Assembly (NCBI GenBank): GCA_002726245.1
Contig: PBSM01000331.1
Coordinates: 1-54,096 of the forward strand
DNA from: Planctomycetaceae bacterium
GTDB taxonomy: Bacteria > Planctomycetota > Planctomycetia > Pirellulales > Pirellulaceae
Reading direction: 5' to 3'
Length of the DNA: 54,096 bases
In this document: in pieces, positions 46,203 to 54,096 of the stretch
How the letters are laid out: the number at the start of each line of letters is the position of its first letter
How positions within the stretch are numbered: position 1 is the stretch's first letter
Made by a program: the position numbers and the translations under genes
The notes under the pieces: generated by a model
Told to the model about the DNA's origin: nothing
What the model saw: the letters and a program-made list of their open reading frames with translations, nothing else
Database searches by the model: none

Positions 46203-48130
46203 CTCGTTTTCTACAGCGCGGAGGAATTTTTCGTCGTAAGTCGTTGGTGTGTAATAGAGGGTCGAGCGGAGTGCCGGATTCCTGGTGCCACAGCTCGTTT
46301 CTCGCATTCCCAAATGGCAGGCGGTATGACTAACTTCATGGTGGCTCACGCAAGGAGGTCGCCATGTTTTTTCGGCAGAAACGGTCCGGTAAGTACACGT
46401 ACTTGCAGATCGTCGAGAATCGTTGGGAAGACGGCGGCTCGAAACAACGCGTCATCGTTACGTTAGGTCGCCTCGACGAACTGCGCGAACAAGGCCAACT
46501 CGACGGCCTGTTGCGATCCGGCGCGAAGCTCTCACATGCTGCGATGGTGCTGACCGCGCAGCAGAAAGGTGAACTGCCGATTATCGCCACCAAGCGGATT
46601 GGACCGGAGTTGATCTTTCAGCGGCTGTGGAGTGAGCTGAAGATCCCGCAGGTGCTGACGGCGTTGCTCGCCTCCCGGCGCTTCGAGTTCCCCATCGAGC
46701 GAGTTGTTTTTCTGACCGTCCTGCATCGCTTGCTGCACGGCGGAAGCGACCGCAACTGCATGGTTTGGAAGGACGACTATCATCTGCCTGGAACGGAAAC
46801 GTTGCAGTTGCACCAGATGTATCGCGCGATGGCTTGGCTGGGAGAACCGCTCGGCAAGGATGACCAAGACGGCGCCACACCGTTCGCTCCACGCTGCATC
46901 AAGGATCAGATCGAAGAAGGCCTCTTTCATCGTCGCCGTGACTTGTTCAGCGAGTTGGCATTGGTCTTCTACGACACGACCAGCATCTACTTCGAGGGCC
47001 GCGGCGGCGAGACTATCGGGCAATACGGCCACAGCAAGGACCATCGCCCCGATCGCCTGCAGATGGTGGTGGGCGTCGTGCTGGACGGGCAGGGACGTCC
47101 TTTGTGTTGCGAGCTGTGGCCCGGCAACATCACCGACGTGAAGACGTTGCTTCCCATCGTCGACCGTCTGCGAAAACGGTTCGCCATTCGCAGCGTCTGT
47201 GTCGTCGCGGATCGCGGCATGATCAGCCAAGGCACGATCGAAGAACTGCAATCGAAAGAACGCCGCGTGAACTACGTGCTGGGCGCTCGCTTGCGGAGTG
47301 TGAAGGAGATTCGCGAGAAAGTGCTGTCGCATCCGGGCCGTTACCGCGAAGCGCATGGCCCCAAAGAGAAGAGCGGCGATCCGGCTCCGCTGCAAGTCAA
47401 GAACGTGCGGATTGACGAGCGTCGTTACATCGTCTGCTTGAACGTGGACCAAGCGAAGAAGGACCGGGCCGACCGCGATGCCATCGTGGCAGCCTTGGAG
47501 GAACAACTGCAGCGAGGCGACAAGTCGCTGGTGGGCAATCGTGGCTATCGCAAGTACCTCAAGGGTGGCGAGACGCATTTCGAGATTGACCAGCAGAAGA
47601 TCAAGTCCGAAGCCCGTTACGACGGCAAGTGGGTGTTGCGAACGGATCTGGATGAGTTGTCGGCCGAAGATGTCGCCTTACGCTATAAGCAACTTTGGAT
47701 GGTGGAGGATTGCATCCGCAGCATCAAGTCGATCTTGGAGACGCGTCCCATCTTCCACCACCACGACGAAACGATTCGCGGCCACGTGTTCTGCAGTTTT
47801 CTGGCCTTGATGCTTCGCAAGGAACTACAAGACCGGCTGACGGCCGCGGGGCATTCGCCGGAGTGGGCGGACGTGTTGCGTGACCTGGAGTCACTACAGT
47901 CGGTGGAAGTCGAGTATCAGGGGAAGCGTTTCCGGTTGCGAAGCGAAGCACGTGGCGTCTGCAGCCAAGTCTTCCAAGCCGTTGGAGTTGCCTTTCCCCC
48001 AACCATGGAGCATGTCATCAACTAACGTCACCTCCCGAGGCAACTCACGCGCATGGTGCCAACAGCCACCCGTCTCGCCGTAACTGGTTGTAGGAAAAGT
48101 ACTTGCCAATTGCCACCGTAGAAAACCAGT
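46203..48130 (+). mobile_element. IS1634-type insertion sequence, boundaries tentative
   Basis: The transposase gene at 46364-48025 is flanked by a short imperfect inverted repeat: the GTTTTCTAC core at 46206-46214 and its complement at 48118-48126, 11 of 12 matching when two outer bases plus one mismatch are included. A CTAG occurs just outside on both sides (46199-46202 and 48131-48134), which could be target-site duplication, though the family usually makes 5-6 bp. A length of about 1.93 kb fits the family. Confidence 0.45.
46364..48025 (+). CDS. IS1634-family transposase
   Basis: 553 residues with a strong ribosome site AAGGAGGT seven bases upstream. The N-terminus FFRQKRSGKYTYLQIVENRW is typical of IS1634 (IS4 superfamily). 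DDE residues are seen in VFYDTTSIYFEG (Asp), CVVADRGMISQG (Asp) and LWMVEDCIRSIKS (Glu, in the YREK-like position). The frame is intact and full length, so the element may still be mobile, unlike many of its neighbours. It sits between the rhamnonate dehydratase gene and the truncated sialidase gene, only about 120 bases before the latter. Confidence 0.9.
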   Translation: MFFRQKRSGKYTYLQIVENRWEDGGSKQRVIVTLGRLDELREQGQLDGLLRSGAKLSHAAMVLTAQQKGELPIIATKRIGPELIFQRLWSELKIPQVLTALLASRRFEFPIERVVFLTVLHRLLHGGSDRNCMVWKDDYHLPGTETLQLHQMYRAMAWLGEPLGKDDQDGATPFAPRCIKDQIEEGLFHRRRDLFSELALVFYDTTSIYFEGRGGETIGQYGHSKDHRPDRLQMVVGVVLDGQGRPLCCELWPGNITDVKTLLPIVDRLRKRFAIRSVCVVADRGMISQGTIEELQSKERRVNYVLGARLRSVKEIREKVLSHPGRYREAHGPKEKSGDPAPLQVKNVRIDERRYIVCLNVDQAKKDRADRDAIVAALEEQLQRGDKSLVGNRGYRKYLKGGETHFEIDQQKIKSEARYDGKWVLRTDLDELSAEDVALRYKQLWMVEDCIRSIKSILETRPIFHHHDETIRGHVFCSFLALMLRKELQDRLTAAGHSPEWADVLRDLESLQSVEVEYQGKRFRLRSEARGVCSQVFQAVGVAFPPTMEHVIN

Positions 48131-48144
48131 CTAGGAGCATTCGA

Positions 48145-49053
48145 ATGGACCATCCTCCGAGCATCATGCACAGCGTCGCACTCATCGTCGCCTTGGCCGG
48201 TTCGGCAGTGTCCGCTCAAGAAACGCAGCCGGTTGAAAAAACGAAGGGGGATCAGCAACGCAATGCGGAGTTGCTGAGCGGTTTTGATTACAGCAAGTAT
48301 CCGTCCGCGCTTACCGGCTACACGGGACAAGACCGACAACAAATCGTCTTCGAACGTCGCGAACATGCGATTCGCGTGCCCGTCGGTCCGCGCGGGAATT
48401 ACAAAGCGGAGCTCGCTGAGTTGCCCGATGGGAAACTCGTCCTGGCAACCTGCCGCAACAACAACGATGCCTATCCGACGAAGAAGCGCTTCCTGATTTG
48501 CGTTTACCAGTCCGCCGATCAGGGACTCACTTGGGAAACGATCAACAAGACGCCGTTGTTCGACAAAGAGCCGAGCCTGACGGCGTTGCCCGATGGCACG
48601 CTGGTGATGTCGGCGCAGAAAGGCTGTTTCGGACCGGGCTCGCAGGCCAAGGAAGCTATCAACATGGCCTGCAGCAAGGACGGCGGACGGACGTGGGAAT
48701 TGGATGATCTTCCCGGAGCGGACTATCCACGCAACATGATTGTGGAAAAAGATGGTTCGCTGTTGTTTGTCCGCACGGTGAAGTCCGATTGGAGCGGCGA
48801 CGGCAGCCCGAACTTACAGTTATGTCGGTCGAAGGATGGCAAAACGTGGCAATTCTCAGAAGGCGCCGTCGATTGGAGCTATGCTGCCTTCGGAGAGGTC
48901 TCGGCAGTTCGGCTAAAGGACGGCCGACTGCTGGCCGCACTTCGTTGGCAGATTCCGAAAACCGAGGGTGAGGGCTTTGAGGATACGGTCATCACCGAGG
49001 ACTCAGCGGTGGCTCGAAGCTCTTCATCTGGCATCGACGACCACAAAAAGTAA
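48145..49053 (+). CDS. secreted exo-alpha-sialidase-like (BNR propeller) protein, 3' truncated
   Basis: 302 residues from the ATG at 48145. The signal peptide is [17 protein letters not shown]-like. Sialidase-type propeller features follow: [45 protein letters not shown] and [12 protein letters not shown], the last three being Asp-box-like repeats (SxDxGxTW). Homology stops at about 48998 (TVITE), and the final 18 codons read through an antisense DUF1592 fragment. Complete relatives are about 380-400 residues, so the last blades are missing. It could bind glycans but probably does not fold into a full propeller. The preceding IS may have replaced its promoter. Confidence 0.75.
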   Translation: MDHPPSIMHSVALIVALAGSAVSAQETQPVEKTKGDQQRNAELLSGFDYSKYPSALTGYTGQDRQQIVFERREHAIRVPVGPRGNYKAELAELPDGKLVLATCRNNNDAYPTKKRFLICVYQSADQGLTWETINKTPLFDKEPSLTALPDGTLVMSAQKGCFGPGSQAKEAINMACSKDGGRTWELDDLPGADYPRNMIVEKDGSLLFVRTVKSDWSGDGSPNLQLCRSKDGKTWQFSEGAVDWSYAAFGEVSAVRLKDGRLLAALRWQIPKTEGEGFEDTVITEDSAVARSSSSGIDDHKK

Positions 49054-49154
49054 CTCAGCCGGCTCGCCAGTTCCCAGTCTGAGACAGGTGCCGCGTTATC
49101 GCCTTCGGGGGCTTCTTCGAGCCGAAACAGAAACGTGCCGGATTGCGAACGCAT
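48999..49154 (-). pseudogene. DUF1592 fragment (PSCyt-type protein)
   Basis: On the minus strand this reads [12 protein letters not shown] followed by [20 protein letters not shown], which is the highly conserved core of DUF1592 of planctomycetal cytochrome-linked proteins. Only about 50 residues remain, with unrelated sequence on both sides. It is joined tail-to-tail with the truncated sialidase at about 48999. Confidence 0.7.
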
Positions 49155-49268
49155 CCAACTTCTTTGATATTAACGGTCTGATGTGCCTTTGACAACAACG
49201 TTTGAGTTCGTCGGTGATAGCGCCTGTTAGCCGGCCGAACTGTTCATTCGAATCGAGGAGCGTCTGAG

Positions 49269-50837
49269 ATGACTCAGCATCTTAGCCAAATCACGTTTTG
49301 CGTGTGCGCCGCGTTCGCGGTTGCACTGTTCTCGACGCTGGGCGGTGTGGCATCGGCGGAAGACAAGTGGGCAGCGGGAACCGCAACGGACCAGAGCCTC
49401 TTTCCAAAATCGCTTGGTGTGCTTGCCAACGAGAAGCTCATGTTCCCGGTCGATATGAGCAACTGGCCGGTGAAGATCGACTCGTCGCACCAGCTGTTTG
49501 TCGATGATTATTTGCTCGCTTCGGTCGAGAACATCAAGCGGACGGTACACCAGGCAACGAAGTTCGACGGCAATCCGATCATGACCGACCATGCTCCGGC
49601 CGACGGAGGGGGACCGGTGTTCGCAATCGTGATGCGCGATGAACAGACTGGCAAGTTTCGTATGTGGTACGCGGGTCGCGTCACTTACGCCCTGCCGGGC
49701 GGCACGAGCGTCCGGTTTCCCGCGTTGTACGCTGAATCGGACGACGGGATTACTTGGAAGAGGCCTGAACTGGGGCTCCACGAGTTCAACGGCAGCAAAG
49801 CAAACAACATCATCATTCCCGCGGGCAACCTCTGGGGTTTGCACATCGACCACAAGGAACTAGATCCGCAGCGGCGTTATAAAGGCGTCGTCTGGCATGA
49901 ACCGAAGTACGTCCCGCGCGAAGGCTACTTCCTCTACACGTCCCCCGACGGCATCCGCTGGACGCGCGAAACCGAAGAGCCGATGGCAATCAGCCTTAAC
50001 GGTTACACGATGCCTCAGACTGGTATCGGCGACACCAGCCTGTTCCGTTGGGACCGGCATCTCGGCAAGTACGTCGGCGACGTCAAGTTTGTCTTGCCGG
50101 GAAAAATACGCTGCCGGGGATTCATGGAAAGCGACGACTTGATCCACTGGTCACGGCCGAGAATGACCGTCTTCCCCGACTCGCTGGATGATGAGGACAC
50201 GCAAATCTACGCCCAAAACAGCTTCTGCTATGAAAGTATGTGGCTGAGCTATTTGCGGGTCATGCACACCGAACGGACAAAGGGATACAAGCAGACGACC
50301 GTAGAACTGACCGCCAGTCGCGACGGACGTCACTGGCACCGGGTTGGTAACCGCGAAGAGATCATCCCGTTAGGAAGCGAGCGCGAGTGGGACACGGACT
50401 ATCACGATCCGCTTTGGGAGCCGATTGCGGTGGGCGACGAACTTTGGATCTACTATCGCAGTGGCAAGTTGCGCCGCGACGAGTCGCGACGATACGACCT
50501 GGGGCTGGCGAAGCTGCGCCGCGACGGCTTTGTTTCACTCGATGCCGACGAGAAGCCTGCAGCGGTACTTACCAGGCCGCTGTCGTTCACGGGAAGAAAA
50601 CTCTTCGTGAATGCCGAAGTGGGCGACGGCGGATACATCAAGGTCACCATGCTCTCGCGTGGGCAACAGCCGATTGATGGTTACTCGACCGATAATTCGA
50701 TGCCTATTACCGAAGGCAGCGTGCGTATTCCCGTTCGTTGGAAGACTGCAACGCAACTCAAGCTGCAACCAGGAGCCCACATGCGGATTCACTTCGAGTT
50801 GAGGAGTGCAAGCTTGTATTCGTTTTGGATCGAGTGA
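49269..50837 (+). CDS. secreted GH43/32-like beta-propeller protein A
   Basis: 522 residues with GAGGAG about 13 bases upstream and a signal peptide (about 1-30, ending GGVASA). The body resembles the five-bladed propeller families of GH32/43/117-like proteins: QLFVDDYLLASVENIKRTVH, FRMWYAGRVTY, YAESDDGITWKRPELGL, YFLYTSPDGIRWTRETEEP, MESDDLIHWSRPRMT and DPLWEPIAVGDELWIYYRSG. The C-terminal domain has LRRDGFVSLDADE and GRKLFVNAEVGDGG and ends in SLYSFWIE. It is a paralogue of the protein at 52411-53871. It probably acts on or binds a plant or algal glycan outside the cytoplasm. The catalytic acids are not assigned. Confidence 0.8.
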   Translation: MTQHLSQITFCVCAAFAVALFSTLGGVASAEDKWAAGTATDQSLFPKSLGVLANEKLMFPVDMSNWPVKIDSSHQLFVDDYLLASVENIKRTVHQATKFDGNPIMTDHAPADGGGPVFAIVMRDEQTGKFRMWYAGRVTYALPGGTSVRFPALYAESDDGITWKRPELGLHEFNGSKANNIIIPAGNLWGLHIDHKELDPQRRYKGVVWHEPKYVPREGYFLYTSPDGIRWTRETEEPMAISLNGYTMPQTGIGDTSLFRWDRHLGKYVGDVKFVLPGKIRCRGFMESDDLIHWSRPRMTVFPDSLDDEDTQIYAQNSFCYESMWLSYLRVMHTERTKGYKQTTVELTASRDGRHWHRVGNREEIIPLGSEREWDTDYHDPLWEPIAVGDELWIYYRSGKLRRDESRRYDLGLAKLRRDGFVSLDADEKPAAVLTRPLSFTGRKLFVNAEVGDGGYIKVTMLSRGQQPIDGYSTDNSMPITEGSVRIPVRWKTATQLKLQPGAHMRIHFELRSASLYSFWIE

Positions 50838-50891
50838 CGTCCTGATGCGAGCACTTGGAGTTGACGATACAATAAGCCCGTTCGAAGAAAA

Positions 50892-50966
50892 TGAGCGGAA
50901 TGGCGCTAGCCACCGGTTCTTCGTTCGGCGGGAGGGGTGCAAAACCGGCGGCTAGCGCCGTGCTGC
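50892..50966. repeat. intergenic palindrome of the GGCGCTAGCC type
   Basis: Arms 50901-50918 and 50942-50959 match at 16 of 18 as inverted repeat. The left side (TGAGCGGAATGGCGCTAGCC, 50892-50911) recurs exactly at 54006-54025. It lies 55 bases after propeller gene A. It belongs to the window's set of short GC-rich palindromes. Confidence 0.65.
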
Positions 50967-51038
50967 TCAAAGGTTACCGGATAGTTATTTCGCGAACGAT
51001 GCAAAACGCGCGCGGACGAGACAAGGATTGCCCCTCAA

Positions 51039-51245
51039 ATGACCTCTTCACAGCTTGCCAACCAACACGAAACCCGACGTGACTTCCTTAAACAAGGCGC
51101 CACCGGGCTAGCTGCCCTTGGAGTCTCAACGTCACCCCATGCGGCTCCGACACGAACATTTCGGCCGCGAGCTGAAATTGACTCGGCGTCAACGGCGACT
51201 TTTTCGTCTCACGCTATGTCTGGGTCGGCCACGCCGTTATGCTAA
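51039..51245 (+). pseudogene. Tat-signal N-terminal remnant
   Basis: The ATG at 51039 opens a 68-codon frame starting with a clear twin-arginine signal (TRRDFLKQGATGLAALGVS). The mature part (RTFRPRAEIDSAST) breaks off without any recognisable domain, and the frame ends at 51245. It was probably the start of an exported oxidoreductase or isomerase gene whose body was deleted. The 458 bases between propeller gene A and the NHL gene hold only this and the palindrome. Confidence 0.5.
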
Positions 51246-51295
51246 TGGCACTAATGTGAGTTTACGCGACCAGGACACTCTCGCGAGGCCGCCAG

Positions 51296-52336
51296 ATGAT
51301 TTCTACACGGAAGGGAATACGGCAGACGGCGTTCTGTTCCGCGATGTCCTTCTTTGCAATTGCATCGCTTGTCGACGCTCAACAGAGAATCGAGACGCCG
51401 CCGCCCGTCGATTATCCTAGAGGAAACGTTTCGTGGGGATACAAGGTCGATGCTGATTGGCCGCAGGGGAAGTTGGCGTATCCGTGGAAGGCGATGCCGG
51501 GAATCGCAATCGACGAGAAGGGTTTGATCTGGACGTTGAACCGCGGCGAGATGCCGGTCCAGGTTTATACAGCGGACGGAAAGTTCGTCAATCAGTGGGG
51601 CAAGGATTACTTTGTGAGCCCGCATCAGATTCGCTTCGGAGTGGAAGGTCACGTTTGGATTGCCGACTCACACGCTCACGTGGTTTACAAGTTTACTCGC
51701 GAGGGTGACAAGCTGCTGACCATCGGGATTGCCGGTGAACCGGGTGACGACGGTCGACATTTGAAGATGCCGACCGACATGGTTGAAGCGCCGTCGGGCG
51801 AGATCTTCATTTCCGATGGCTATCGCAACAATCGCGTCGTTGTTTGCGATGCGAAGGGGAAATTCATCCGGATTTGGGGCGAATTGGGAACCAAGCCGGG
51901 ACAATTCAGCCTGCCGCACTCCATCGCCAGGGATTCGAAGGGCGGCATCTATGTCGCCGACCGGAATAACTCACGAGTGCAGGTCTTCACCGAGCAAGGT
52001 GAATTCGTGGCCTCGTGGTCCAGTCTTTGCCAACCGTGGACGATTCGCGTCACCGCCAAGGATGAAGTCTACGTTTGTGGAGCGTCTCCGACGCAGTGGC
52101 GAGCGGAGGATGTGCAACTGGGGATTCCACCCAAGGATCAGATTGTCATGAAGTTCGATACCGCCGGACGAGTGCTCGCGTGGTGGCGTTTCCCGCAAGG
52201 CCCGGATGAAGTGGACGCGGGCGTCAAGCCCGGCGAGTTGTCTTGGGTCCATGGCTTGGCAATCGACGCTCAAGGCAATCTCTATCTGGGCGACATCATG
52301 GGCCAACGAGCACAACGATTCTTGTTAACCAAATAA
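51296..52336 (+). CDS. secreted NHL-repeat beta-propeller protein
   Basis: 346 residues. A signal peptide (about 1-29, ending SLVDAQ) is followed by a six-bladed NHL-type propeller: AMPGIAIDEKGLIWTLNRG, YFVSPHQIRFGVEGHVWIAD, LKMPTDMVEAPSGEIFISDG, FSLPHSIARDSKGGIYVADR and LSWVHGLAIDAQGNLYLGDI. The pattern resembles peptidyl-alpha-hydroxyglycine lyase and other NHL proteins, which are common among planctomycetal secreted proteins, but lyase active-site residues cannot be checked here. It lies between the two paralogous GH-like propellers on the same strand. Carbohydrate or ligand binding is the safest guess. Confidence 0.87.
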   Translation: MISTRKGIRQTAFCSAMSFFAIASLVDAQQRIETPPPVDYPRGNVSWGYKVDADWPQGKLAYPWKAMPGIAIDEKGLIWTLNRGEMPVQVYTADGKFVNQWGKDYFVSPHQIRFGVEGHVWIADSHAHVVYKFTREGDKLLTIGIAGEPGDDGRHLKMPTDMVEAPSGEIFISDGYRNNRVVVCDAKGKFIRIWGELGTKPGQFSLPHSIARDSKGGIYVADRNNSRVQVFTEQGEFVASWSSLCQPWTIRVTAKDEVYVCGASPTQWRAEDVQLGIPPKDQIVMKFDTAGRVLAWWRFPQGPDEVDAGVKPGELSWVHGLAIDAQGNLYLGDIMGQRAQRFLLTK

Positions 52337-52410
52337 CAGACGAGTCATTCGATGGCAGCCAGTCAAGGACTGAGGTAGGAGTTCGCAATCCGCCGAGAGG
52401 GTAATCAAAG

Positions 52411-53871
52411 ATGCGTCGGATCACTTCCCTGAGCCCGCAACAAACAATGGTTCGTGCTGCCGTGGTGACGGTCCTGTTTGTCCTCGGACAGACAGGTCAC
52501 TCGGCAAACGACGCGCAATCCGATGAGTTTCAGGTGGCTGTAGGCCAGCGCCAGTTGTTCCTCGACGATCACGGCATCGCAGAGATAAAAGATCTGCGGC
52601 GAACGATGCATCGGCCGGCGAAGCGAGGCGCTGTGATCCGCAGTCCCCAGCCCACCAAGACGATCCAAACGCGAACCGCGCCGGTTTGGGACGAAGAGGC
52701 TGGTCTGTACAAGATCTGGGTGATCACCGTCGATGACAATCTGTGGCAGAGCAAGGATGGGCTACACTGGACGCCGGGCCCGAAAACGAACATGCCGATC
52801 ATGCTGGCGGCCTACGATCCGCTCGACTCCGATCCTGCTAGACGATTCAAGGCGCCGCTGCTAAACCGCGGCTTCGCCACGTCGCCCCGCGGTGTTATTT
52901 GGAAGCAGCTAGAGTTACCGAAGATCCCAAGCTCCGACGAAGGCAACTTCAGTTTCGATGCCGAACGAGGTTTGTTCATTCACACCGTCAAGCGTGGTGG
53001 TAAGTATGGCCGCAGCGTGGCTCTGGCAACGAGCAAAGATTTTGAAACCTGGGACGATTTTGGTGTTGTGTTTCAATCCGACGATGAAGATCAAGTGCGC
53101 GGCAAAAAGCACATTGCCCAGCGCAGATCGGATGCCACCTTGCAGCAGAACTTCTACGACGATCCAAAGGTCTATAACGTCGATGTCTACAACATGGGCG
53201 TCTTCCGCTATGAAGGCTTGTACATCGGGATGCCGGCGATGTTCCACGCCGTTGGACCAGTTCCCAACTATCCGAATACCGACGGCTTTCACCTCATCCA
53301 ACTCGCTTGCAGCCGCGACCTAAAGCACTGGCATCGCCAGGGTGATCGGCAGACGTTCATCGGTCCTTCGCGGATCGATTCGGGAGCGTACGACTTGACG
53401 CAAATCCTGCCGCCCTCGGCACCGGTCGTGCGGGATGATGAGCTGTGGTTTTACTACACCGGGCTGAAGTGGCGAAGCACTTTCAAGTACATCGGCAAGT
53501 TCCCCAACGGCGAGCATGAACCGATTCCGGGACGAGACCGCGACGGCGGCGCGATCTGTCTGGCCGTTCTCCGCCGTGACGGTTTTGTCTCGCTTGATGC
53601 GGGCGAGGATGCAGGCCATGTCGTAACCGAACCTCTTGCCATCATGGGCGAGAAACTGTTCGTCAATGCCAACGCCCGCGGTGGCGAGTTGCGATGCGAG
53701 ATCTTGAATGAGCAGGGCGAAGTTGTCGCGAGCTCCGAATACTTCACAGATGATTTCGCGCGGAAGGAGCTCGCGTGGGAGCAGGGCAAACCTGCAAGTT
53801 TGAACGGCCAGAAAGTTTCACTGCGCTTCTCACTCCGGAATGCCCAAATCTATTCCTATTGGTTGGAATAG
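52411..53871 (+). CDS. secreted GH43/32-like beta-propeller protein B
   Basis: 486 residues preceded by GAGAGGGTAATC. It has a signal peptide (about 1-32). It shares a layout with the protein at 49269-50837: QLFLDDHGIAEIKDLRRTMH, WQSKDGLHWTPGPK, SKDFETWDDFGVVF, DELWFYYTGLKWRS, LRRDGFVSLDAGED, GEKLFVNANARGGE and the end IYSYWLE. Sequence identity is concentrated in the C-terminal domain, so the pair arose by duplication but has diverged. It includes no recognisable cytochrome or sulfatase domain. A role in extracellular glycan processing is likely, substrate unknown. Confidence 0.8.
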   Translation: MRRITSLSPQQTMVRAAVVTVLFVLGQTGHSANDAQSDEFQVAVGQRQLFLDDHGIAEIKDLRRTMHRPAKRGAVIRSPQPTKTIQTRTAPVWDEEAGLYKIWVITVDDNLWQSKDGLHWTPGPKTNMPIMLAAYDPLDSDPARRFKAPLLNRGFATSPRGVIWKQLELPKIPSSDEGNFSFDAERGLFIHTVKRGGKYGRSVALATSKDFETWDDFGVVFQSDDEDQVRGKKHIAQRRSDATLQQNFYDDPKVYNVDVYNMGVFRYEGLYIGMPAMFHAVGPVPNYPNTDGFHLIQLACSRDLKHWHRQGDRQTFIGPSRIDSGAYDLTQILPPSAPVVRDDELWFYYTGLKWRSTFKYIGKFPNGEHEPIPGRDRDGGAICLAVLRRDGFVSLDAGEDAGHVVTEPLAIMGEKLFVNANARGGELRCEILNEQGEVVASSEYFTDDFARKELAWEQGKPASLNGQKVSLRFSLRNAQIYSYWLE

Positions 53872-54005
53872 CGGCAGGATGGCGAGCTTTATGACGGGAC
53901 GAATGAACTCGCTGCTGGCAATGGCGATCGCAATAACCGCGATCTGCACGTTATCTCTATCTCTTTGCGAATCAACTAAACCACGTTTCACGATTCGTGG
54001 ACAAG

Positions 54006-54025
54006 TGAGCGGAATGGCGCTAGCC
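54006..54025 (+). repeat. 20-bp repeat shared with 50892-50911
   Basis: Exact copy of TGAGCGGAATGGCGCTAGCC found at 50892-50911, again after a propeller gene. The next bases (CGCTAGCCC) begin another inverted word. The window ends 71 bases later with nothing else recognisable. Confidence 0.65.
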
Positions 54026-54096
54026 CGCTAGCCCTTAGGTCCTATCACATTCATGTCGTAACGATTGGGTCATCATTTGGGTAAGGCAGTCAAACC

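Noticed and set aside
46287-48064. TGGTGCCA words on both sides of the transposase as IS ends
   Set aside because: They are in direct orientation, not inverted, so they do not fit terminal inverted repeats.

Overview
The window reads as a chromosomal segment of a planctomycete, most likely a Pirellula- or Rhodopirellula-like member of the Planctomycetota. This is inferred from gene content, not from a marker gene. It carries a LEPR-XLL-type giant secreted protein, a PSCyt1/DUF1549/DUF1553 gene next to a DUF1501 gene, DUF1080, a Tat-signal Gfo/Idh/MocA protein, a sulfatase, a ROCO/DUF4365 relic and many secreted beta-propellers. I found no rRNA, tRNA or CRISPR array.

Layout. (1) 0-14.5 kb: a decayed CHAT protease; an SDR oxidoreductase; a 1,762-residue secreted LEPR-XLL-like protein combining a thioredoxin-like domain, a cyclophilin domain and cadherin/SdrD-like repeats; a glycerate-kinase relic; and a three-gene minus-strand cassette (GAF+HlyD, HlyD, PqqD-like/M50 membrane protease+HlyD). 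The cassette is bordered on its other side by the relic of an aromatic 11-residue-repeat protein and a DUF3800-like relic. (2) 14.7-22.7 kb: signalling and energy genes. These are a GAF/SpoIIE-fold protein that lacks the catalytic aspartates and has a hairpin covering its ribosome binding site, a 2-oxoacid:ferredoxin oxidoreductase operon bracketed by two CBS-pair proteins, and a Hanks-type Ser/Thr kinase with a conserved hypothetical gene. (3) 22.9-54 kb: mainly a polysaccharide-related secretome. It holds a sulfatase, the PSCyt1/DUF1501 pair, a GH-like family 10 protein, a broken DUF4838 gene, M55/DUF1080/Gfo-Idh, a frameshifted Tat-type metallophosphoesterase, a PQQ-type propeller, a LamG lipoprotein, L-rhamnonate dehydratase, an IS1634-type insertion sequence, a truncated sialidase, and two paralogous five-blade-type propellers around an NHL protein.

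How the parts may work together. The strongest candidate for an unusual system is the cassette at 7.7-13.1 kb. Its proteins resemble a membrane protease plus periplasmic adaptors of the type I secretion kind. The protease starts with a PqqD-like winged-helix domain, a fold used elsewhere to recognise leader peptides, and both neighbours are very large or repetitive surface-type proteins. I infer that the cassette recognises, trims and/or exports such giant proteins; nothing in the sequence proves this. Regions 2 and 3 fit a heterotroph that desulfates and degrades complex sugars, oxidises rhamnose-type sugar acids, and feeds 2-oxoacids to a ferredoxin-linked oxidoreductase.

A second theme is decay. 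At least eight frame changes in five genes are each consistent with loss of one base. There are also three in-frame stops and several junctions between unrelated gene fragments. Part of this could be assembly error, but the nonsense codons and fragment junctions argue for real pseudogenes.
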